Assembly (NCBI GenBank): GCA_036365515.1
Contig: CM070873.1
Coordinates: 41,547,807 to 41,611,806 of the forward strand
Direction: 5' to 3'
Source: Torymus aiolomorphi
Lineage: Eukaryota; Arthropoda; Insecta; Hymenoptera; Torymidae
DNA length: 64,000 bases
This document shows, piece by piece, positions 57,201-64,000 of the stretch. The position numbers were made by a program, and so were the translations under genes. Numbering within the stretch: position 1 is the first letter of the stretch; each line of letters begins with the position of its first letter. Below the pieces are notes generated by a model. It was not told where the DNA came from, did not search any database, and was given only the letters and a program-made list of their open reading frames with translations.

Positions 57201-60200
57201 ACTGGCGTAGATGAAACACATGCACACGCCGTCCCAGACGTTCATGGCCGTGAGGTTCGAGACAACTGGCAGCGTCGACCGGAAGCCGTTCGACGTTGTG
57301 AAAAAATTAAGCATCGTCGTCACACCTGGAAGAGTACGAAATCCATTAATAACCAGAACGTTTCCCGCGCTCATTAACATAGTTCGTATTTCATATAGTT
57401 AGCTGTTTGTAGCAAGCTTCTTTATACGTTTTGAATATTACGCTTATAGTATTGCATGCAGCCGCCAGGGGGCGTCGCCCCGATTCTCGCATTCCACTAC
57501 AGGAACGGTGCACATCTAGATACATACAAATCTACAGGATTTATCATTTAGTTTTGCGTATAAATCTCTACATATAGATGCGAATTGAAGTATTATTTAA
57601 AAAAAGACAAACAAAGTATATACCACATTGACTGAGCTAAATAATATTTTTGCTTGCAATACATCCACAACCGTGTCGAGCAATTGTTCTCACCAATCAT
57701 GACTCGCGCCGGCACGGCATTCCACTCGAGCCAGAAGGTGATGAAGGAGCTCGTGACGAGGATGATGCCGGGTATGAAGACGGTCGTGAAGTAGAAGGCC
57801 CGATCCCGCGTAAATATGAGATCCACCTTCAGACAGCTATAGTTACCTGCGGCGAGAATATGATTTTCATCGACATTTCCTGAAATTTCGAGTTCACGTC
57901 TTTTAAAATGAGAGGCCTCGGGGCCCGCATGCAGAGAGAAACGACGGACACGAGTGTGTAATATACTATTGTATTATTGTACTTTTTTCCATAGATATAT
58001 ATGTATATAATGTGTGCGCTCGTGGTTCATGCTTGCAGATAAATGTATAATATAATATCAAAAAATTTGTTGGAAGTCAACACGGTGAGAAAAGAAGATG
58101 GTGGATCGCAAGCGTTTCTCTCTATATACGGACTGGCGAGTATGGCATCCGAGTTACCGAGCTGTGCGTCGGGTTAGCGCTTTTCTTTTAGCGTTATTGT
58201 AAGGCGTTACTCTTTTTTTTTTAGTCGACGGCTTTTGTTGTACAGCTAAAGTTGTTAGAAGAAGAAATAAGTAGGTAAGTATAAGTTTGTGTGAGTAAAA
58301 TCAATATGTATTGTACAGTGTTTTATACAGTTTTAAATATAGATTTTTATTAAAGGGGGGGATGCTTGGGCTTTGTTCATATGTATTGTATGTGCACGGA
58401 AACATAATAAATAAAAAAATATGCAACGCATCAAAATATATATATAAAAGTTTTTAAATGAAACAATCATACAAGAAAGTATAAATATTAAAAAATATAT
58501 GTTATCTGTTGATGTAATATCTTTCGTTGAAAATTATTATGTGGTCTATAATATTAAAAATTAATTTGTGTGAATTTCATTAACAAATTTTCGTAAAAGA
58601 ATAATAAAACGAAGAAATTATTAAAATAGTTAATTAACACTGAATATTTGTTATTTTAATAAAAGTAGTCAAAAAAGATAAGCTCGTTAAATAGTTAAAG
58701 CAGCTGGGAAAGTTGCTCATCTTCTGATTATTATATTTCCGCTAAATTGTTCTCCCAATCAATAATATCCAAAGAATTTCCAAAATCTGAGCACATGTAT
58801 AGGACTTATTAATGTTTCGAAAAAATCCTGCACGCTTAATAAAGAAAATCAAATTTTTGAGTTGAATGTCTTTCGAAAATCATGTCATGTTTACACCTCA
58901 CGTATGAGCCCTGAAAGCTCTTAGGGATCTGAGCAAGATACAACACGTGGCGGTCGTAAACCAACTGTAAAAAGATTAAAGCATCCAATAGACACGTATG
59001 AAGAAACAGATTGCCAGCGTGTCTCTACTTTTAGTGTCAGCGAAATTTCTGGATTATGCAATTAATAGTTTCTATACTCAGCTGCAAGAGAGAAGCTTTT
59101 TAAATTTATGAGATTTATTTCTGACTGAAAATGAACTGTTTCACTTATTTTGCAACATATAAAGTATCTAATGAATGAAAAGCTTTTACTTATAAAAGCT
59201 TTTACCTCATCGATTACTTTATATCCCGTTATTCATTATCCTAGTTATTTATGGTTACCAAATATTTCAAAGGAATTAATTATTCTTAATCATCTATACA
59301 AACAGAAAAAAAATATATGTATCTTATACAAAAAATAAAGACGTTCGTCAAAACAACTGGCAAAAACAATTATCCACCAACAACAAAGTAAACGGAGATT
59401 CTCTTGTTTCGCGAGCGAAAAACGCAGAAAATTACGGCGCCTCCGCGGGGTTTGATCCTTCGGGAACATAATTTTCGCAAAGTTTCAAAAGTTCGCGAGG
59501 ATTCCACTTTAACTTTTGTCCTGGCAATTTATTGCCCTGACGCGCAAAAATTTCACGAATTACGCCGAGGCGTTCAGTGGAGCGCTTAATGATACGAGCG
59601 CGTGTCTTCTCTTTTTTTTCTTCTCCTTGGGTCGTCTGGTAGGTGAACAATCAAATTACAACTCGTAAATTGTTGTCAAAATGTTTCAATTTGCGCTTTT
59701 CCTTAGAAAATTAAATTTTTGTAGAAAATAGTTCCAAAAGTTCAAATAAAATAGAAAAAAAAAACAAAAGCTTATTAAAGTAGTATGCAGCCAAAAAAAA
59801 CAGAAATAAAAAAAATCATAAGAAAGTTTATTATAACAGTTCTGAGAAAATGATCGCTATCAATATGATTTTTAAGCAAATTATAGAAAGGCAATTGATA
59901 TACACACAGACGTTTTGCGTCACTGTTTCGCCGACCTCGTTTGTACGTTTCGACAGTTTCGCTGTTATGACACACGGTTCTCAGATATCAATTAGTACGT
60001 GCTGATTGTTTAATTAACTAAAATTGACGCTGGCATTGGTCGAGAGCATCGAAAGCGCGCATAAAGAATATTTCAACGCGCGGAAATTATGCGCTAAGTG
60101 ATATGGCCCCGCCTCGTTTGAACGGTAATTACGTGCTCCGACCCCGAGCTAAATAATTTTGTCCAATGTTTAGCGATTATTTGCCAATGACGTAGAAGGT

Positions 60201-62729
60201 TTAGTTTGTAATCATAGATACCTAGAGATTAGATTTCGTTAATTATTTCAGTTTAGGTATGAAGTTATGGTTATTCGTTCGCATAAAAATAGTACGATAG
60301 TTTTTTAATACTTTTTGCCTGTGAATTTTTGTTACACTAATGACTTTATGAATTTGACACATTTCTAATATAAACTAAATATTTTGAATTGATTTATCTA
60401 ATTTAATACAAAATTAATTTTTGCTACTTGAAAATATCTATAATTGATAATAAAATAATGTTATCTAAAATAGCACATTTATAACTGTTTGTTCTATTGT
60501 TTATTACCAAAAAATCATTCAAACGCTTAACATGAAGCTTATCAAAATAGAGAAAAATGCAATGTAGCCACGGTCTTCATGCATAAATACATTCAAAACA
60601 ATGTATGTAAACACATTTAGTCCGACAGTTAATTTTTTTTATCCTCTAGCGAAACGTTGATGTTTACGTTTAGTTTGTGTTTTGTCATTTGTACGTGACT
60701 TTGAGAGAATCAATACGAGTGGATTTAACCAATTAACTTTATTCTGCAATTTTCCGAATCGAGTTTCAATGCCTTTTACAAACAATGCAGTTTACCGTTT
60801 ACCTTTACAATTCTCGTAAATTTTAAAAATTATTGAAAAATAATGTTAATGGAATATTTATTACGTTCTTTCATCTATGCATAAGTTAATAATTTTCAGC
60901 TAATACCTAAGTATTAATAAGCTTCTATTGTTGCTGTCGCTGTAAATTACGGGATATAGGTCAGCTCTAGTCGTAGATAATAACAAACTGTATCTCATTA
61001 ATTAAATTTACTTTCTAATTATTCATATTTATCTATACATAATAGTAGTTCGAAGCTGTTTACTCAAATTATTTACAGTAACTTTCTACGAGAACAATAG
61101 CAATGAAATTACATTTAAAGTACTATTCTCTATTTTATTTTTCTTATTTTACCTATACATATATTCTTCTAAATTAATCTAATCTCTACATATACTTTCA
61201 CATTTTTCAAAAAAATCAACTACATGCATTACTTGAACGTCAAAGAGAACAGTTTCAATACGAGCCCATCAAAAAATCTACTTAACAATTTCTCCCCACA
61301 GAGGGCCAACTTCAAACTTCCACTATCTAATCAAGCGTTATAAACTCTTGTCGTACACCTCGTACCTCCGCAGTATGTGTATTTGCGTTTCTGTATATGT
61401 ATGTCTTTACACGCAAAGTCTAGGCCAAACTAAACAATTAACATATATTACATCGAACTACGAGGGGGAGGTCGGGAGATAAACAATAAACGTCAACAAT
61501 ACACCGAAGCGTCGTGTACGCAATTACGGTGGTGGGGGTGGGGGACTGCTGTCTACATAAAGGCTCGTCGGGAGCCGTGATATTGCGATTCTATTGTTTT
61601 CATTACCCATTGATAAAGAGGGGGTAGGGGGGTGGGGACTCGGGTAGAGTTGCAATCGAGTTTTGGTGGAGGTGGTGATGGTGGTGCCAAGGGCACGGTG
61701 TGTGTCTTGTTGGTAATGTCTGTGTGTGTGTGTGTGTATATGTGTAACGTGATTAATTACGGTGGTGATGCTGGTGGTTTGTACATTTACACGATTGCAA
61801 AGTTGCTTACACAGTTCGTGATGTTGGCTGTATCAACGTCAACAAAAAGATTGATTAATTAATTAAATTAATTTGGTACCTTTAGTAATTGGGGGTGTAA
61901 GAGCTGGTAACGTGGTTTTAATACAGGATTTTTATCTGCAAATTGAGCTTAATCAGGAACCAGTTTATCATAATCGATAAAGAGGTTTTGATGTATAATG
62001 AGAAATATTGTAGGTTGTGCAAATTCTTGCAGGATGGCACTGCAAAAAATAGATCTTGGACGAGATGTATACATATTTTTCTAAAAGTATTAAAAAATTT
62101 TACGAGTTGAATATTAACGTTGAATTCTTTCTTCAATAATTAATGTGTTGACTATGGAAACTCAACATCCAAAAAGGAATGTTGATTACGTCATTTTTTT
62201 TTCATTGCTATATATACATGTTGAAATTTACAAACCGTTTTAGTATTAAAATAAGAAAGAAAGAATTCGTCGGTTCGCGTAACAAAAATTTGCACAAAGC
62301 CTCAAAGTTGATTGCGAGGAGTCAACATCTACGGTCTACGCTAAGGAGAAAAAGGTACATCAGACGGAAGGGGGTTGTGCCGTGGCAGATATCTCACATC
62401 ACGGTTATTCATTGTCATTTAGCTTGTTTTTGGTAAGCTTGGTCCTGTCTCTTTCTCAATCTCTTTCTCACGTCGTCGGCAAACTCGTCTCTCGAGACCG
62501 GGAGGGCTTATATAAGCCTCTCAGACGGGGCAAAAGGAGGTTGAGCAGAAGATGAGGCTACGCCCCCAGCGCTCTCGCAATTGTAACGGAAATCATCATC
62601 ATCATCACACAACAATGCTTAGGAGGATCGGTTTACCTTGCTCCTCAAATCTGCGCTGGCACAGCGAACACTTTGAGTCCCCGAAATCATCGTACTCGTC
62701 CTCGTAGTCGACGATCAGCTGTCCGTCAG
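41608..62729 (-). CDS. pHCl-type pH-sensitive chloride channel, 3' part
   Basis: A Cys-loop ligand-gated anion channel of the plasma membrane. Coding exons found (minus strand): 62729-62637, 57846-57694, 57325-57111, 49222-49172, 42967-42806, 41739-41608; all junctions GT..AG and in phase, 267 residues. The M1 helix (TTVFIPGIILVTSSFITFWL), a PARV motif before M2 (the anion-selectivity PAR signature), M2 (MLNFFTTSNGFRSTLP), M3 (VWDGVCMCFIYASLLEFVC) and M4 (ITFPAAYFVFLTFFFIHY) are all present. The extracellular ligand-binding exons lie beyond 64000. The sequence around M2-M3 and the RLPAVLSRIG segment are what I recall of insect pHCl-1, so this is favoured over GluCl or RDL. Confidence 0.88.
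42105..42168. repeat. Hairpin in the last pHCl intron
   Basis: TCGGGTGAGAGT faces ACTCTCATCCGA across a core with CTCGGCCGAG and a direct repeat of GAGTTGGTAT. Similar in style to the hairpins at 33600 and 18714. Confidence 0.55.
42806..42967 (-). CDS. pHCl exon: Gly-rich and Cys-rich cytoplasmic loop
   Basis: 54 codons: GEKKREGGASGGG, a Gly/Thr/Pro stretch, then EIVTCTNCGPNPCTHTATNG and CAAE. The CTNCGPNPC cysteine cluster is unusual for a cytoplasmic loop. The donor is taken as GAG then GTACT; a second GT (after LAPSQ) is possible but weaker. Confidence 0.85.
44720..44743. repeat. TA microsatellite
   Basis: Twelve TA units in the pHCl intron, followed by ATGTATATG. Confidence 0.85.
45574..45583 (+). 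promoter_or_regulatory. TATA-like box before a G-rich tract
   Basis: TATATAAAAG on the plus strand, 15 nt upstream of a strong G-run. It could mark an antisense promoter in the pHCl intron. Sequence match only; chance is likely in AT-rich DNA. Confidence 0.2.
45598..45634 (+). other. G-quadruplex-prone tract
   Basis: Runs of 7, 5, 4, 4 and 5 G within 37 nt on the plus strand (template strand of pHCl). More than the four runs needed for an intramolecular quadruplex. Confidence 0.7.
49054..49146. repeat. GA/CT tract beside the pHCl 51-nt exon
   Basis: GAGAGA runs on the plus strand, so CU-rich in the pHCl transcript, starting about 20 nt downstream of the 51-nt exon donor. CU-rich tracts are binding sites for PTB/hnRNP-I-type splicing repressors. 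Confidence 0.75.
49172..49222 (-). CDS. pHCl exon: 51-nt exon of the M3-M4 loop
   Basis: Exactly 17 codons, RLPAVLSRIGIILASPL, phase 0 on both sides, acceptor TTGCAG, donor GTAAGA. Its removal would keep the frame, so it could be alternatively spliced. On the coding strand the intron right after it is a long CU-rich tract (49146-49054). Confidence 0.88.
50171..50479 (+). CDS. Unrecognised 102-codon ORF
   Basis: Starts MKKSLLNLKLNIV and ends with a Lys-rich KKQKKNK tail. The middle (TIEKLHNFTINQLSEKIADD, then CLAAMQILSRLNTNLRRV) has the mixed composition and amphipathic pattern of a real helical protein. It lies antisense inside the pHCl intron with no clear promoter or splice partner. I do not recognise a family. 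It may be a nested gene fragment or chance. Confidence 0.2.
   Translation: MKKSLLNLKLNIVIKAIKIIEVSHYVTKMMAKVNDKYYSSTIEKLHNFTINQLSEKIADDCLAAMQILSRLNTNLRRVHNTKTSKGENMACRRSEKKQKKNK
54172..54219. repeat. GA microsatellite
   Basis: About 23 GA units. Long frames across it (Ser/Leu or Arg/Glu repeats) are artefacts of the repeat. Confidence 0.9.
54829..55764 (-). CDS. Unrecognised 311-codon ORF
   Basis: An unusually long open frame for this AT-rich intron, on the same strand as pHCl. The composition is high in Ser, Arg, Phe and Pro with no domain, signal peptide or repeat that I can name, and several antisense frames overlap it. It could be a chance ORF, a retained-intron peptide, or a degenerate gene. 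Confidence 0.15.
   Translation of the reverse strand: MQKFLRTYRKTVSFVQKLRLQKVAILSTSLGTGSPIHMQIRFAEFQCTSKGYWQRISTVVSESIWDSTSLMHKVRVHIDSRGSFWNFLLIFYFPYFVNNRTIYPISALTSGIWNSENLCQVSFKHLIIHPHKPTNTIPHPRTRTRKLIPRHNNRRFFSEYKLRRLITSLTRRFHIIGRQLLVAPVGISPHFPQRVNYFFSRELCFSRSCAPKWSAIKRKPPPSWKVPRKSTGVFSAFSVTSVSSIVSSFPLFSLLLFRKFDFFASLKKFKRENFIDLSPLPKTDARAANDWLAPIHHVTTQVAPNTGLPNL
56149..56326. mobile_element. piggyBac-like MITE, 170 bp
   Basis: TTAA at 56149-56152 and 56323-56326 brackets inverted termini CCCTTTCACAGGTG and CACTCGTGAAAGGG (13 of 14 pairs allowing one shift). TTAA duplication with CCC..GGG ends is the piggyBac signature. Non-coding; sits in the long pHCl intron. Confidence 0.75.
57111..57325 (-). 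CDS. pHCl exon: M2 and M3
   Basis: Encodes VTTMLNFFTTSNGF, the short M2-M3 loop, M3, and the start of the cytoplasmic loop YVGRKRPLHNVVYRPGENP. Ends with the codon CAG in phase 0 at a GTAATA donor. Confidence 0.93.
57694..57846 (-). CDS. pHCl exon: M1 and start of M2
   Basis: Starts NYSCLKVDLIFTRDRAFYF, runs through M1 and ends WLEWNAVPARVMI. The PAR triplet before M2 is the anion-channel signature. Phase 1 on both sides. Confidence 0.92.
57847..61460 (-). other. pHCl intron, left part
   Basis: AT-rich with a GC-richer island near 59400-59640 that holds short overlapping frames on both strands, none recognised. A 7-nt G-run lies near 58360. No exon supported. Confidence 0.5.
61464..61690 (+). 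other. Cluster of G-rich tracts
   Basis: Several runs of 4-6 G (near 61464, 61532-61545, 61619-61637) and GGTGGT tracts on the plus strand. Some could fold as quadruplexes. In the pHCl intron. Confidence 0.6.
61721..61738. repeat. TG microsatellite
   Basis: Nine TG units in the pHCl intron. Confidence 0.8.
62637..62729 (-). CDS. pHCl exon: loop before M1
   Basis: Encodes DGQLIVDYEDEYDDFG then DSKCSLCQRRFEEQ, ending in phase 1, which joins the next exon as a Gly codon (EEQ-G-NYSC). The acidic stretch and paired cysteines fit the loop C region of the extracellular domain. The assignment rests on phase, spacing and memory of the family, so it is less certain than the membrane exons. Confidence 0.7.
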
Positions 62730-64000
62730 CTGCAAACAGAACAGCCACGATCTGCCTACGTATCCTTTACTTTTGTCTTTATGAGGTTTTTTGGTTTTTG
62801 ATGGTTGTTGTTTTGTTTTTTCTTACCAATGTTTATGGATCTTTGTTTCTGTTATTGGAACGCTTTGGAAATACGCAATAAAAACTCTTTTTTTTAGTAT
62901 TGATGCCGATTGCTAATTCTCTCTCGTCCTTACTTTTTCTGGATTTTATCTAGACATTTATTCTAGGTACATTTACATCGCATATTAGTTTTTAGATTCT
63001 ACAAAACTACACGAAAATTTGGTTGGGATGGAAATAACGTGAAGTCAATGGAAATCCAATTTGGATTACTATTGTATTATTTTTTTGTCTGTAAAATTAT
63101 ATTGAAGAATATTTATAATTTATGTTTTAGGTATAAAAAGTTAGAATTTTATAAAAAGACGAATAATCAATCTAGTTTTAACAAAAAGTTTTTGCCTGAT
63201 TCTACGTGTACAGTAAATAATATTTCGATTTCATGCTATTATAATAAAAGAATATATGAAAATGCTCGTCTACATTTTATAATTAGAAGAGAAAGTCTGT
63301 TAATGAGTAGCAATAAGAAATTGAAAATTTTGAGGAAAAAGTAGTTTTAGAATAGACAACATCTTGATTACGTTTGATAACAAACTCAGAATTATTTACA
63401 ATACACGATTCTTTACTTATATTTACTATATTCAAGGAAATCTAAAGAAAATTTTCACCCTTTTTGAATTAGAAAATTAATAAACGTGCAATTTTTACAA
63501 CGATTAGTATACAATATGTACTACTTAGATATCTCAAAAACGATTCGAACGGGTTTTCACATAATTAATCTGAGCGAATGAAAAGAGACGAACTTCTCCG
63601 GGACTATATAAAAGAAACTACTTGAGTACATTCCGAGTGATGTAGGAGGACTTTAGTGACTCGCGTCATTTCACATCCCAATATCAAGTGCCAAAGTTTC
63701 AAATGTCGACCGTATAAGTGAATCGTCTTCTGGGAGGCCGAGCACGCGTTTGCTTTATGTGCCACTGAATGATATACATATATACTGAAATTCCAGGCGG
63801 GAGATGACGTCGCGCGAGACCTCCCGAGAAGTAGGATAAAGATAAAAAAGTAGGCAAGAGAAGATAAAGGTTATGATCGGCATCGTGCCACAAAATTTAA
63901 CTAGAAAAGCGTACGTAGACGGCGAAACGAGCCCCGCGAAGATGCACTTAGATTCCGACTGTAAATCTACACTTTCTGACGGTACTTTATGGATAAAATA
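62730..64000 (-). other. pHCl intron continuing beyond the window
   Basis: AT-rich. The 101-codon frame at 63039-63344 is AT-biased and unrecognised. Upstream channel exons (signal peptide and ligand-binding domain) must lie past 64000. A separate small palindrome, GGCTTATATAAGCC (62505-62518), lies just 3' of the exon at 62637. Confidence 0.5.

Noticed and set aside
59404..59650. Overlapping ORFs in a GC-richer island
   Set aside because: No recognisable domain, splice sites or strand preference.
1..64000. tRNA, rRNA and CRISPR arrays
   Set aside because: I looked for T-loop GGTTCRANYCC motifs and cloverleafs, rRNA signatures and regularly spaced direct repeats with unique spacers by eye and found none; the tandem arrays present are minisatellites or microsatellites.

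Overview
This is a eukaryotic, almost certainly insect, nuclear window: AT-rich, with split genes carrying canonical GT..AG introns, many microsatellites, and non-depleted CpG in promoters and exons. The CpG behaviour and gene content would suit a hymenopteran, but the species cannot be fixed from the sequence. Two protein-coding genes are well supported, both on the minus strand. The first is a complete RBBP6/Snama-type E3 ubiquitin ligase (coding exons 28755 down to 21104, 11 exons, 1009 codons by my splice model). The second is the 3' part of a pHCl-type (pH-sensitive chloride channel, Cys-loop) gene (six coding exons from 62729 to 41608, 267 residues including all four membrane helices), whose 5' part lies beyond the window.

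Layout. 0-2.5 kb: AT-rich sequence with a 42-nt poly-A run, degenerate ORFs and a solo LTR. 2.7-9.4 kb: a dense graveyard of hairpin and foldback elements, including a Helitron-like 3' end and several families of long-inverted-repeat elements that all sit exactly between TTAA tetranucleotides. 10.7-14.5 kb: a Ty1/copia retrotransposon with two LTRs, gag, an in-frame amber codon, protease-integrase, and a deleted reverse transcriptase. 14.5-19 kb: more TTAA-bounded foldbacks, nested in each other, one interrupted by a TA-flanked CACTG element, then a pair of GCACGGCGTG hairpins. 19-31 kb: the RBBP6 gene with its 3' flank, an intronic palindromic element carrying a hammerhead-like core, and a CpG-rich 5' end. 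31.7-33.7 kb: foldback, large hairpin and a 90-bp minisatellite with an open reading frame. 33.7-41.6 kb: AT-rich DNA without recognisable coding exons, probably 3' flank or UTR of the channel gene. 41.6-64 kb: the channel gene, with introns of 1-8 kb holding microsatellites, G-rich tracts and one small piggyBac-like MITE.

RBBP6 and pHCl are unrelated neighbours: RBBP6 is a nuclear RING ligase tied to mRNA 3' processing, whereas pHCl is a membrane anion channel. The most unusual material is in the mobile DNA: the chain of foldback elements that share TTAA junctions, and the copia element with its amber codon, its 44-bp pol-to-leader duplication and its two unlike U3 regions.
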